Assembly (NCBI RefSeq): GCF_014836405.1
Contig: NZ_JACSQU010000001.1
Location: 1,426,001 to 1,490,000, forward strand
Length of the DNA: 64,000 nt
Reading direction: 5' to 3'
Source: Brevundimonas guildfordensis
GTDB taxonomy: Bacteria > Pseudomonadota > Alphaproteobacteria > Caulobacterales > Caulobacteraceae
Within the stretch, counting starts at the first letter, position 1; the number at the start of each line of letters is the position of its first letter. Made by a program: the position numbers and the translations under genes. Shown in pieces: positions 52,117-60,866 of this stretch. The notes below the pieces were generated by a model. That model was not told the origin of the DNA. It ran no database searches and saw only the letters and a program-made list of their open reading frames with translations.

Positions 52117-52614
52117 TTAGAAATACTCAGCACCGGCCGGGCATTGCGCCGCCAGGCGCCGCGCCGTGATGCTGGCGGGAATGTAGGGCGTGCCGCGCGC
52201 CAACTGGGCGCCGCCGTTGAAGCGGAAGGCCTGCTCCTCATAGGTGCCGTTCAGACGCACGTTGATGCGGCGGCCCTTGCGATCCTGACAGCTGCCTTCA
52301 AAGCGGGCCTTGCCGTCGCCGACCTCGCGCGTGGGGTAGGTGCAGCGCCATTTGCGCGTCGACAGACCGCCGAAGAAGCGGTTGATCTCGCTCGGGCGAA
52401 CGCATTTCTGCTCGGTGTCACGAGCGCCCATCACGCTGGTGGTGTATTCCCAATAGCCGGGCAGGACCTCGGATTGGGCGGCCGACTGGGCCTGGGGCGC
52501 CGACGCCGGCGCGGCCAACATCACAGCGCCCGCGACCATGGGGGCGGCGATGGCCATCAGCTTGGCCAGGTTAGGCAGGGTCTTCATGGATTTGCCGTTC
52601 ATGGGACTCATCAT
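52117..52614 (-). CDS. DUF3617 family secreted protein
   Basis: A 165-residue protein with an N-terminal signal (about 20-41, VAGAVMLAAPASA). The mature part (LPGYWEYTTSVMG, TEQKCVRPSEINRFF, WRCTYPTREVGDGKARFEGSCQ) is typical of DUF3617, with several cysteines likely in disulfides. ATG at 52614 is chosen with a GAGAG site; later ATGs at 52602 and 52587 are possible. Function of the family is not known to me; periplasmic. Confidence 0.8.
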   Translation of the reverse strand: MMSPMNGKSMKTLPNLAKLMAIAAPMVAGAVMLAAPASAPQAQSAAQSEVLPGYWEYTTSVMGARDTEQKCVRPSEINRFFGGLSTRKWRCTYPTREVGDGKARFEGSCQDRKGRRINVRLNGTYEEQAFRFNGGAQLARGTPYIPASITARRLAAQCPAGAEYF

Positions 52615-52711
52615 GGGGCTCTCTATATAGTCACGGCTTGAACGGCTGCTGAACGAAGGTGATCCCTCGCCTTCACAATGACTCGACGCGTACTGCGCCA
52701 CGACTCCGGCC

Positions 52712-52741
52712 TTGACGCGCGATGATTCATTCCTCTATACG
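52712..52741 (+). promoter_or_regulatory. candidate promoter of rpmB
   Basis: TTGACG at 52712-52717 and TATACG at 52736-52741 with an 18-base spacer, close to the housekeeping sigma pattern. It lies about 90 bases before rpmB. Confidence 0.5.
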
Positions 52742-52831
52742 GCCCCCTCTCGCGTAGGCCTCCTTGGCTTGCCGCGCCCCTGTTTCATGCGTCCGCGCCG
52801 GTATTGCGGATGTGACCTTGAGGATCTTCAG

Positions 52832-53128
52832 ATGTCGCGTCGCTGCGAACTCACCGGTATCGGCCCCATGGTCGGCAATCACGTGAGCCACTCCAACATC
52901 AAGACCAAGCGTCGTTTCCTGCCGTCGTTGAAGACGGTCAAGGTTCAGTCGGACGCTCTGGGCCAAACCTTCTCGCTGCGCATCTCGAACGCCGCGCTTC
53001 GCACCCTGGACTTCAAGGGCGGCCTGGACGCCTTCATCGTCAAGGCTCGCGACGAGCAGCTGTCGATCGCCGCCCTGCGCATCAAGCGTCAGGTCCGCGC
53101 CAAGCTGGCCGAGCAAGCCGCCGCCTGA
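52832..53128 (+). CDS. rpmB: 50S ribosomal protein L28
   Basis: A 98-residue protein with MSRRCELTGIGPMVGNHVSHSNIKTKRRFLPSLKTVKVQ, the usual bL28 N-terminus in Alphaproteobacteria, where the length is greater than in E. coli. The frame extends upstream, but ATG at 52832 begins the conserved part behind GAGGATC. Single gene followed by a terminator. Firm. Confidence 0.96.
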   Translation: MSRRCELTGIGPMVGNHVSHSNIKTKRRFLPSLKTVKVQSDALGQTFSLRISNAALRTLDFKGGLDAFIVKARDEQLSIAALRIKRQVRAKLAEQAAA

Positions 53129-53154
53129 TCGGCGTCGACTGACGGATTTTGAAG

Positions 53155-53185
53155 AGGCCGGCGGAAACGCCGGCCTTTTTCTTTT
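53155..53185 (+). terminator. intrinsic terminator after rpmB
   Basis: AGGCCGGCG and CGCCGGCCT stem, GAAA loop, then TTTTTCTTTT. Very good terminator. Confidence 0.9.
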
Positions 53186-53233
53186 GTGCGCGCTCCCGCT
53201 ACCCTCACGGCTCGTCCAGCCGGAGTCTCAGCC

Positions 53234-54931
53234 TTGCGCCCTCTCGCCGCCCTTGTCCTGACCTCGGCCCTGCTGTCGTCTCCAGCCTTCGCGCAGGAGG
53301 CGGCGCGCGAAACCTCGGCCTTCACCCTGTCCAGCGGGACGCCGCGCACGGCGGAGCAACTGGCCCTGCGCTTCGACAAGGCCGACTTGTCGTTCACGCT
53401 GCTGCCGGAAAGCCAGTCGCTGGAAGGCGTCGCGGTTCTGGACTTCACCGCTACAGCGCCGACAGCGGCGGTCGTGGTCGAGCTGGACGCCGTCTTCGCC
53501 ATCGCCGCCATCACCGTGGACGGTCAAGCGGTCGGCGACTGGTCGAACCCTGAGGGGCGGCTGACCATCCCCCTGCCCCGCCCTCTGGAGACCGGCGAGA
53601 CGACCAACGTCCGCATCGCCTATTCCGGCCGCCCGCATCAGGCCAAGCGCGCGCCCTGGGACGGCGGCTTCGTCTGGACGACCACGCCCGACGGCCAGCC
53701 GTGGATCGCCAGCGCGGTCCAGGGCGAGGGCTGCGACCTGTTCTGGCCCTGCATCGACCATCCGCAGGGCGAGCCGGAGCGCGTCGACCTGCACATCACC
53801 GCCCCCTCAAGCCTCAGCGCCCCCGCCAACGGCCGTTTTCTCGGCAAGAGCGACAACGGCGACGGCACGACCACCTGGAACTGGACCACGCGCCAGCCCG
53901 ACACCTACGCCATCAGCCTGAACGTGGGCCCCTATGTGGAGATGGCCGCCGACTATCAGAGCCGATTCGGGAACGTGATTCCTTTACGGTTCTGGCGCCT
54001 GGCCTCGGCCGACCCGATCAAGGCGCAGCGTCTGTTCGACGAGTTCCCGCAGATGCTCGACTTCTATGAGGCGACCATCGGCCCCTTCCCCTTCGGCGAC
54101 GAGAAGATGGGCGTGGTCGAGACCCCGCACCTGGGCATGGAGCACCAGACCATCAACGCCTACGGCAACGGCTATAAGCTGGACGGCAAGGGCTACGACT
54201 GGCTGCTGCAACACGAACTGGCGCACGAGTGGTTCGGCAATCAGCTGACCAACGCCGACTGGGACGACATGTGGCTGCACGAAGGATTCGGCACATACAT
54301 GCAGCCCCTCTACGCCCGCTGGCTGAACGGCGAGCGGGCCATGCAGGCCGAGCTTCAGACCATGCGGCTGACCCTGGCGAACCGCTTCCCGGTCGTGTCC
54401 GGTCGGTCTCAGGACGCCGGGACAGTCTATGACGACAAGACCGGCCCGGCGCTGGATCTGTACTATAAGGGCGCGCTGATCGCCCACACCCTGCGGCTGC
54501 ACATCGGCGACGACGCCTTCTATGAGAGCCTTCGTCGTCTGGTCTATGGCCGCGCCGATCCGCAGCCAGGGAACTTCCAGCCCCGTTACGCCACGACGCC
54601 GGAGTATGTGGCCATCGTTAATGAGGTGACCGGCCGCGATATGGGCTGGTTCTTCGACGCCTACCTCTATCAGGCCGCCCTGCCAGATCTGGTCATGTCG
54701 CGACAGGGAGAACAGGTAACGCTGGAGTGGAAGACCGGGAACGGCCGCCCCTTCCCCATGCCGGTCGAGATCGAGGTGGACGGCGAACTGCGCTCCCTGC
54801 CCATGAGCGACGGCCGCGCGACCTTCACCGCGCCTCAGCGCGCCCACATCCTCCTCGACCCCGGCTCCAAAGTGCTGAGGCGGCTCGAGTATCTGGAAAC
54901 GTGGAAGGCGTCGCAGGTCAAGCCCGACTGA
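53234..54931 (+). CDS. M1 family zinc aminopeptidase
   Basis: A 565-residue secreted metalloprotease. Signal peptide LRPLAALVLTSALLSSPAFAQ (TTG start). Zinc site HELAHEW with H327, H331 and E350 (HEXXH-X18-E). The exopeptidase motif reads LGMEHQT instead of the classical GAMEN, a variant seen in some bacterial M1 proteins. The N-terminal domain has FWPCIDHPQGEPERVDLHI. TTG at 53234 behind GGAG is preferred; GTG at 53186 lies in the rpmB terminator tract. Cleaves N-terminal residues from peptides, probably in periplasm. No operon partner. Confidence 0.9.
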   Translation: MRPLAALVLTSALLSSPAFAQEAARETSAFTLSSGTPRTAEQLALRFDKADLSFTLLPESQSLEGVAVLDFTATAPTAAVVVELDAVFAIAAITVDGQAVGDWSNPEGRLTIPLPRPLETGETTNVRIAYSGRPHQAKRAPWDGGFVWTTTPDGQPWIASAVQGEGCDLFWPCIDHPQGEPERVDLHITAPSSLSAPANGRFLGKSDNGDGTTTWNWTTRQPDTYAISLNVGPYVEMAADYQSRFGNVIPLRFWRLASADPIKAQRLFDEFPQMLDFYEATIGPFPFGDEKMGVVETPHLGMEHQTINAYGNGYKLDGKGYDWLLQHELAHEWFGNQLTNADWDDMWLHEGFGTYMQPLYARWLNGERAMQAELQTMRLTLANRFPVVSGRSQDAGTVYDDKTGPALDLYYKGALIAHTLRLHIGDDAFYESLRRLVYGRADPQPGNFQPRYATTPEYVAIVNEVTGRDMGWFFDAYLYQAALPDLVMSRQGEQVTLEWKTGNGRPFPMPVEIEVDGELRSLPMSDGRATFTAPQRAHILLDPGSKVLRRLEYLETWKASQVKPD

Positions 54932-55137
54932 GGCCTGCGGCTCCCGCTCAGGTCCCGGCAACGAGGGCCTGTAGACCCAAGAACGCGGTCAGCCGACCTA
55001 GCCTTGCGGGACCAGGGTTTATGCGCCGTTTCGAGAGGACGGGCGCTTACTCCGACACGCACCATAATGGCACAGCGTTGTTGGGCCTATGCGCCCCACG
55101 ACGGAAGGCGCCCGACGCCCGCCGGCAGGTGATCTGG

Positions 55138-55152
55138 TTAAGAAAACTTTAA
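55138..55152 (+). promoter_or_regulatory. CtrA box upstream of the pilus operon
   Basis: TTAA (55138-55141), seven bases, TTAA (55149-55152): both TTAA half-sites intact at N7 spacing, followed by A rather than C. It lies 124 bases before the first pilin-like gene. The only exact TTAA-N7-TTAA noticed between genes here. Confidence 0.55.
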
Positions 55153-55191
55153 ATTTCTCTTGATTGCCCGGCCTAATTCCGATCAACGTTG

Positions 55192-55204
55192 TCCCAAATT
55201 GGGA
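55192..55204 (+). promoter_or_regulatory. palindrome upstream of the pilus operon
   Basis: TCCCAA, one A, TTGGGA, perfect. Eighty bases before the first gene and 40 bases after the CtrA box; a second operator may be present. Confidence 0.3.
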
Positions 55205-55275
55205 TGGCCTAGCTTTTGAAGGCGACATTTCAGGTGTTCGCCGTGGGGGCGTTCGGGTGATTTGGGGATCAGGGC

Positions 55276-55839
55276 TTGTTCGTACGCTTCAGCACGTTGG
55301 CGGCCATCTGCGTGGCCGCATCGACTCTGGCCGGGGTTGCCTGCGCTCAGGCGACAGACGGCGTCGAGATCGCCCTGAGCGCGACCGTGACGGAGCGTTG
55401 CGGTTTTGCGACGACTGCCCCTGCAAGCGTGAACGTCGCCGCCGATCTGGAAGACGCGAATTCCCAAAGTCTGGCCCTGCGCGTCGATTGTAATACGCCG
55501 TTTCACGTATCGGCCAGGTCGGAAGATGGCCGCCTGATCAACCGCTCGGCCTCCGACGATTTCTCAGGCTACGCCTTCACGAAGGTCTACGGCGTTCGGC
55601 TCGAACTAGAGACCGATGCCGGCCGGGTCAGCAGCGGACGGTGCCTTTCCTCCGCCCTAGTTGAAGGCGGCGACTGCGTCCTCGCTCAGCCCGGCGGGCT
55701 CGGCTCCGGCGATGGCGTGGCTATCGGCCGCGACGCCACCCTGACGGTGGATTGGCCCGCCCAGACAACCCTGGGCCGCCGGCTGGCCGCTGGCGACTAC
55801 AGCGACACCATCACAATCAGCATCGCAGCCCGCTCATGA
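55276..55839 (+). CDS. SCPU-domain pilin-like subunit
   Basis: A 187-residue secreted protein: signal peptide MFVRFSTLAAICVAASTLAGVACA, then EIALSATVTERCGFATTAPASVNVAA, LRVDCNTPFHVSARSEDG and an ending GDYSDTITISIAAR. This is the spore coat U (SCPU)/Csu-type pilin pattern with paired cysteines. TTG start after CAGGG. First of the chaperone-usher operon, so a major or tip subunit. Exact role not known. Confidence 0.8.
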   Translation: MFVRFSTLAAICVAASTLAGVACAQATDGVEIALSATVTERCGFATTAPASVNVAADLEDANSQSLALRVDCNTPFHVSARSEDGRLINRSASDDFSGYAFTKVYGVRLELETDAGRVSSGRCLSSALVEGGDCVLAQPGGLGSGDGVAIGRDATLTVDWPAQTTLGRRLAAGDYSDTITISIAARS

Positions 55840-55964
55840 CGGCGCTGCGGCCCAACTATTCGCACTGACGCCCCGGCGCCAGTCGAAGCCTTCGGGTCGG
55901 ACATAATGTCTGCCTCGAGTAACCCGTCGGTCCCGGCCGACTTTTATGTTCAGGAACTGATCTT

Positions 55965-56582
55965 ATGAACCGCATCGCTTTCGTCGCCGCTACGGCTGCT
56001 GCTCTTCTCGTCGCTGGTGCCGCCTCCGCCGAGGACACGCAAACGGTGGCCATCAACGCCTCCGTCGCTCCCAAGTGCGGCGTCTCGGCCCAGAAATCCA
56101 CAGTCACCGTGGCCGGTGACCTGACCGGCACCGACGCCAAGGTCCGCAGCGGCGTCACCACCGAGATCGCCAACGCCTTGAACGACGCCCAAATCGTCGC
56201 CTTCTGCAACGGCGTGAACAACAGCGTTGAAGTGAGGCGCGGCGTGCTGGCGCGCACTGGCTCGACCGGCTTTGGCCTGGCTGACGGGGGCTTCGCCCAG
56301 TTCATCAACTACCATCTTGACGCCTCGCTGGGTGGCGTGGCTCTGGATTCGACCAGCACGGATGGCGCCTCGATCGTCGCTGCTCGCTTCGGCGGCCACA
56401 CCAGTCTGTCGGACAGCAACACCCACGTCCGCTTTGCTCAAGCTGCCAGCAACGGCGCTGCAGTGGCGTCGGCCGGCGGCTCCAGCCTGACCGCAACCGA
56501 CTGGGGTTCGAACACGGACCGTCGTCTGGCTGCCGGCGCCTACACCGGCTCGGTCGAAGTGATCGTGACGCCGGGCGCTTAA
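55965..56582 (+). CDS. pilin-like subunit of the chaperone-usher operon
   Basis: A 205-residue secreted protein: signal peptide MNRIAFVAATAAALLVAGAASA, then CGVSAQKSTVTVAGDLTG and FCNGVNNSVEVRR, a pilin-type Cys pair, and a C-terminus GSVEVIVTPGA. It has Thr/Ser/Gly-rich beta-strand composition of a fibrous pilin, likely the main subunit. It lies 125 bases downstream of the SCPU gene and is followed by a strong hairpin before the chaperone gene. Family name uncertain. Confidence 0.75.
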   Translation: MNRIAFVAATAAALLVAGAASAEDTQTVAINASVAPKCGVSAQKSTVTVAGDLTGTDAKVRSGVTTEIANALNDAQIVAFCNGVNNSVEVRRGVLARTGSTGFGLADGGFAQFINYHLDASLGGVALDSTSTDGASIVAARFGGHTSLSDSNTHVRFAQAASNGAAVASAGGSSLTATDWGSNTDRRLAAGAYTGSVEVIVTPGA

Positions 56583-56621
56583 TCTAAGTCCGTTAATCCC
56601 GGTTTCATATCACCGGGATAT

Positions 56622-56660
56622 CGCCGGACCGGCTAGCCCTGTCGGTCCGGCGCCCTTTTC
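56622..56660 (+). terminator. hairpin between pilin and chaperone genes
   Basis: CGCCGGACCG (56622-56631) and CGGTCCGGCG (56643-56652) form a perfect ten-base stem, followed by CCCTTTTCC. A partial intra-operon terminator that would make pilin more abundant than chaperone and usher. A CCGGG/CCCGG hairpin precedes it. Confidence 0.6.
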
Positions 56661-56684
56661 CAATCAGTATATTCAAGGATTGCC

Positions 56685-57452
56685 ATGTTCGGCGGTGCGT
56701 TGCGGACTGTTAAAGCCCTTTGTCTGGCCGGAGCCGCGCTTCTAGCCTCGGGCATTCCGGCTGCCGCCCTGAACGTGCAGCCGGTCGTTTTGGATCTGCT
56801 GTCGTCGGGACGACGCAGTTCCGCGGTCGTCACCCTGCAGAACACCTTCACCACCACGGTGCCGGTCGAACTGGTGGCGCGCCCCGTGGAACTGGTCGAC
56901 GGCGAATTCCGCGAAACCGACGAAGAGAGCGAAGACCTGATGGTCTTCCCCGCCACGGCAACCGTCGAGCCGGGGCAGTCGCAAGCGTTTCGCGTGCAAT
57001 GGGTCGGCGACCCTGCCCCTTCCGCCAGCAGCCACTATTACGTGTCGGTGGCGCAACTGCCTGTCCAGCTGCCGGAAAACGAGAACGCCGTGCAGGTCCT
57101 CTACAACTTCAAAGTCTTGGTCAGCGTCGGCGCAAACGGCGCGAAGTCCGCTCTGAGGGTCGCTTCGGCCGCGATCGAGACGGACAAGGACGGTCGCGTC
57201 TTTCCGGTGATCCACGTCAGCAACAGCGGCGACACCTACGGCTATGTCGGGCGGGGCCGCCTGACCGTCACCCAGCGGGATGACGCCGGCGCCGTAGTCT
57301 TCCGCCAAGCCTTCGCGCCGGACGAGATCCAGCGTCGCATGGGCCTGGGCTTGATACCGTCGGGCGCGACGCGCCGTCTGCCGATCAATCTGGACCTGCC
57401 AAGCGCTGGCGGTTCGATCGAAGTGGACATCGCGCCCGTCGAAGGGCGCTGA
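56685..57452 (+). CDS. PapD-type periplasmic pilus chaperone
   Basis: A 255-residue chaperone: signal peptide (about 1-29, ending PAAA), then two Ig-like domains. The first has LNVQPVVLDLLSSGRRSSAVVTLQNT and the strand QAFRVQWVGDP; the second LPINLDLPSAGGSIEVDIAP. It would donate a strand to pilin subunits and carry them to the usher. ATG behind AAGGA. The gene order pilin-chaperone-usher-tip is typical of Csu-type systems. Confidence 0.88.
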   Translation: MFGGALRTVKALCLAGAALLASGIPAAALNVQPVVLDLLSSGRRSSAVVTLQNTFTTTVPVELVARPVELVDGEFRETDEESEDLMVFPATATVEPGQSQAFRVQWVGDPAPSASSHYYVSVAQLPVQLPENENAVQVLYNFKVLVSVGANGAKSALRVASAAIETDKDGRVFPVIHVSNSGDTYGYVGRGRLTVTQRDDAGAVVFRQAFAPDEIQRRMGLGLIPSGATRRLPINLDLPSAGGSIEVDIAPVEGR

Positions 57453-57456
57453 TCCG

Positions 57457-59913
57457 ATGAAGTTCTGGCCTCTGGCCGTCGTCACTGCGGCGGCCGGCAC
57501 ATTGAGCCCTGCGTGGGCCGCGAGCTATGCCGACGTCATCCAGACGGCGCCGGCTCTGCTGCCCGACCGCCTCAATCCCTCCGGCCGCGACATCCCGCTG
57601 GGCGGGCCGTTACGCGACGGGCCCTTCGTCCTGGGCGAAGTAGACTACATCCTGACGGCCGATGACCGGATCCTGGTCCAGCTCGACACCTTGATGCCGC
57701 TGGTCGAGCCGCGCGTGTCTGCGCAGGAGCTCGAGCGCATTAGGCAAGAGCTCGCGGGCCGGGACCGGCTGTCGACCGAGGAATTGGCCGACCTCGGCCT
57801 GCCGCTGGCCTATGATCCGGCGAGCTTCGGCCTGGTGCTGACGCTGGATCCCGCCATGCGGCCGCGTCAGGCGATCAGCATCGCCGGGTCGAACTATGGC
57901 GTTGTGGGCCGCCTGGCCGAGCCGGCGCGGCTGTCGGCCTATGTCACCGCCTTCGCCACCGCCGACTATGTCCACCAGGGCCTGAGCGACGACGTCGGCT
58001 TTGAAACGCCGACCATCCTGCTGGACAGCGCCGTGCGTTACCAAGGTTTCGTCCTTGAAAACGAAGCGACGATCAGCGAGCGCTTCAGCCGAGACGGCAC
58101 ACGCCTCGTCTACGACGATCTGGCCCGGACCGCCCGCTACACGGCCGGCGATCTGGAACCGGCGTCTCGCGGTTTTTCGGGCGCGACCTCGATGGCGGGC
58201 CTGTCGATCGTCCGATCCTATGCCGAGCTGGAGCCCCAGCGAAACGTCCAGCCGCGCGGCCAGCGCACCTTCACTCTGGAACGCGCCTCCACCGTCGAGA
58301 CCTTCATCAACGGGCGCTCGGTGCAGCAGACGCGGCTGAACCCGGGCACCTACGACATCCGCGACTTCCCGTTCGCACAGGGCGCCAACGACGTGCGTCT
58401 GGTGATCCGCGACGACACAGGTCGTGAGAACGTCATCAACTTCTCGCTGAACTTCGATCGCAGCCTGCTCGCTAGCGGCCTGACCGAGTTCGGCCTTTTC
58501 GGCGGGGTCGAGAGCAACCCTGGCGGCGACGGGATCGACTACTCCGACACCCTGGGCGCGTCGGGCTTCTACCGTCGCGGCCTGACCGACGAACTGACGG
58601 CGGGCGGCAATTTTCGCGTCAACGACAATGGCGGCGTTATAGGCGCCGAGATGATCTGGGCCTCGCCGATCGGCACCCTTGGCGGCGACATCGCCGCCTC
58701 GTCGATCAACGGCATTGGCGAAGGCTACGCCATCAACGCCAGTTTCGAGCGCACCTTCGGCGACGGCTTCAGCGCCGCGCGAACCCTCACCGCCACCTTC
58801 CAGACGGTCAGCGAGGACTTCGCTACTCCCGGTTCGCTCAGCGCCGACAACCGCTACGCCTGGGAAGCCGGGCTGACCTACGCCCACACCATCGGCGCCA
58901 CCCAGTACATCACGACCGACGCCTTCTATTCCGCCGGCCGCGGCGCCGAGCCCGACCAGCGCACCGTGCGCGCCACCTACGGCTGGCGGGCCAGCCCGCG
59001 CCTGATGTGGAGCGTGGAAGGGGTCTATGAAGACCGCCGCAACCAGGAAGAGTACGGCATACGCCTGGCTCTCACCTACCGCTTCAGCCAGTTTTCCAGC
59101 GGGACAGCCGAGGTCGACACCCGCCGCGAGCGGGCGCGGGTCGGCTATCAGACCTCGCGCGGACGCGGCGTCCATTCGTGGAGCGCAGCCGCCAATATCG
59201 ATCGCTCGGAAACGGCGACCGGGGTCAACGCCTCGATCACCAACGTTCTGAACCGCGTCGAGATCGGCGGCAGCCACCAGACCTTCTTCGACTCGGACGG
59301 CGGCGACATCACCGACCAGCGCACCTCGGTGAGAGCGGGAGCCTCGCTGGCGTTCGCCGACGGCGCCTTCGGCGTCTCGCGCCCCATCTACGACAGCTTC
59401 GCCCTGGTCCGGTCGCACAAGTCGCTGAACGGCGCAGAGGTCTATGTCGAACCGCGCGAACAGTTCTTCTCAGCGCGTTCCGGACCTCTCGGGGGAGCTG
59501 TCTCGCCCGAGCTCAGCGCCTATTCGCCGCGCGTCCTGACCTTCGACGTTCCAGAAGCGCCTCCTGGCTATGACCTCGGCGCCGGATCCGCACAGGTCCT
59601 GCCGCCCTATCGTTCCGGGTATCTGATCACCGTAGGCTCCGACTATTTCGTGTCGGCGGTCGGCGAGTTGATCGACGCCGCAGGCCAGCCGCTCAAGCTC
59701 TGGGTCGGCCAGGCTGTAGAACTGTCTCAGCCGGATCGCGCGCCGGTGCGGATGTTCACCAACGCCTCGGGCCGGTTCGCACTTCAGGGATTGCGGCCCG
59801 GTCGCTGGCGGATCGAAAGCGCAGCCGCCTCGTCCACAGTCTATATTCTCGATGTGCCCGCCGATGCCGAAGGCCTGGTGCGGGTCGGTGTCCTTCGTCC
59901 GGAGAACCGCTGA
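57457..59913 (+). CDS. fimbrial outer-membrane usher (FimD/PapC family)
   Basis: An 818-residue usher. Signal peptide (about 1-21); a long barrel with YAELEPQRNVQPRGQRTFTLERASTVETFINGRSVQQTRLNPGTYDIRDFPFA, the classic plug/usher signature; and C-terminal domains (about 720-818; VGQAVELSQ and GRFALQGLRPGRWRIES). It forms the outer-membrane pore for pilus assembly. It starts four bases after the chaperone stop and overlaps the tip gene (TGATG). Confidence 0.93.
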   Translation: MKFWPLAVVTAAAGTLSPAWAASYADVIQTAPALLPDRLNPSGRDIPLGGPLRDGPFVLGEVDYILTADDRILVQLDTLMPLVEPRVSAQELERIRQELAGRDRLSTEELADLGLPLAYDPASFGLVLTLDPAMRPRQAISIAGSNYGVVGRLAEPARLSAYVTAFATADYVHQGLSDDVGFETPTILLDSAVRYQGFVLENEATISERFSRDGTRLVYDDLARTARYTAGDLEPASRGFSGATSMAGLSIVRSYAELEPQRNVQPRGQRTFTLERASTVETFINGRSVQQTRLNPGTYDIRDFPFAQGANDVRLVIRDDTGRENVINFSLNFDRSLLASGLTEFGLFGGVESNPGGDGIDYSDTLGASGFYRRGLTDELTAGGNFRVNDNGGVIGAEMIWASPIGTLGGDIAASSINGIGEGYAINASFERTFGDGFSAARTLTATFQTVSEDFATPGSLSADNRYAWEAGLTYAHTIGATQYITTDAFYSAGRGAEPDQRTVRATYGWRASPRLMWSVEGVYEDRRNQEEYGIRLALTYRFSQFSSGTAEVDTRRERARVGYQTSRGRGVHSWSAAANIDRSETATGVNASITNVLNRVEIGGSHQTFFDSDGGDITDQRTSVRAGASLAFADGAFGVSRPIYDSFALVRSHKSLNGAEVYVEPREQFFSARSGPLGGAVSPELSAYSPRVLTFDVPEAPPGYDLGAGSAQVLPPYRSGYLITVGSDYFVSAVGELIDAAGQPLKLWVGQAVELSQPDRAPVRMFTNASGRFALQGLRPGRWRIESAAASSTVYILDVPADAEGLVRVGVLRPENR

Positions 59914-60866
59914 TGAAAAAGCTTCTGCTCGCCGCCGCCGCGTTCGCCGCCCTGGCTGCGCCCCAAGCCGCCGTCGCGGGTTGCGCCGAGTTTCAGATCA
60001 CGGGTACAGACCTGTCGCTGTCCTATGATCCCTTTTCGGCCGCGCCTGTAGAGCGCAGCTTCACCTTGCGGGTACGTCGAGTGGACAGCATGGCGACGGC
60101 CGTGCGCTTTCTCCTGGCCGACACCGATTCTCCGGCGGCCGCACCGCGCATCGGAACGGGACCTGCCGGTTACGACATCCGCTGGAACCGCGACACCTCG
60201 CGTCAGGTCTTCGTCGGCGGCGCGGTCCAGCCCAACGCCACCAACGGCGCTCTGGTCCATTTCGGCGAGGGGCCGTCCGGCGACGTCGTGACTGAAACCC
60301 TGAGGTTCAGCCTCCCCGCCGGTCAGGATGCAGCTGCGGGCGACTACTACGAGGCGCTGGAGGCGCGCTTCGTATGCTATTCTGGCGATCAGATGCTGGG
60401 CTCGCCCGATTTTCAGCAAGGGGCGGGCCTAGCTGTGGATCTGAACGTGCCAGAGCGCATCTCCACCTATGTCGGGGCTGCCGGAGTCCGCCGCGGCGAG
60501 ATCGCCTTCGGTCCGCTGGATTCTACAGGCGGCGTTGCGTCGCGCAGTCTGGTCGTGACGACCCAGTCGACCGTGCCTTATGACATTGGCGTGGCCGCTA
60601 AATGGGGTCGGCTGCAGCGACGCGATGGCGATTCCTATGGGCTGAACTACGCCATGCGCTTGTCGGGAATCCCGGTTCAGGCGGGTTCGGCGCTCAGCTG
60701 CACGCGCACGCCCGCGCCGTCCGGCCGCGCCCACCCCTTCCAGGTCGATCTGGCGCAGGATCAGGCGGCCAGAATTCCGGCCGGCGGCTATACGGATACC
60801 GTCACCCTGACCTTCACGCCGCGCGCCGGGCTGTCATCGCCCGATGGTTGCTCGGGCCGCCTCTAG
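59913..60866 (+). CDS. two-domain pilus tip/adhesin-like protein
   Basis: A 317-residue secreted protein with signal peptide (about 1-22). It has an N-terminal domain (24-190) and a C-terminal SCPU-like domain (from about 200; RRGEIAFGPLDSTGGVASRSLVVTTQSTVPYDIG and GYTDTVTLTFTPRAG). This plan matches CsuE-like tip adhesins, with an adhesin domain joined to a pilin domain. The start overlaps the usher stop (TGATG). Ligand unknown. Stop overlaps the convergent gene stop (CTAG). Confidence 0.8.
   Translation: MKKLLLAAAAFAALAAPQAAVAGCAEFQITGTDLSLSYDPFSAAPVERSFTLRVRRVDSMATAVRFLLADTDSPAAAPRIGTGPAGYDIRWNRDTSRQVFVGGAVQPNATNGALVHFGEGPSGDVVTETLRFSLPAGQDAAAGDYYEALEARFVCYSGDQMLGSPDFQQGAGLAVDLNVPERISTYVGAAGVRRGEIAFGPLDSTGGVASRSLVVTTQSTVPYDIGVAAKWGRLQRRDGDSYGLNYAMRLSGIPVQAGSALSCTRTPAPSGRAHPFQVDLAQDQAARIPAGGYTDTVTLTFTPRAGLSSPDGCSGRL

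Larger units (their letters stand above)
54932..55275 (+). promoter_or_regulatory. upstream region of the chaperone-usher pilus operon
   Basis: A 344-base gap, partly A/T-rich (55135-55230). It contains a CtrA-consensus site and a TCCCAA/TTGGGA palindrome (55192-55204). No gene is visible. Confidence 0.5.

Noticed and set aside
53186..53233. GTG as an upstream start for the M1 aminopeptidase
   Set aside because: It lies within the rpmB terminator T-tract and adds 16 residues before the signal peptide.
57610..59418. Long minus-strand open frame opposite the usher
   Set aside because: Usher motifs and tight operon spacing support the plus strand; the antisense protein has no recognisable structure.
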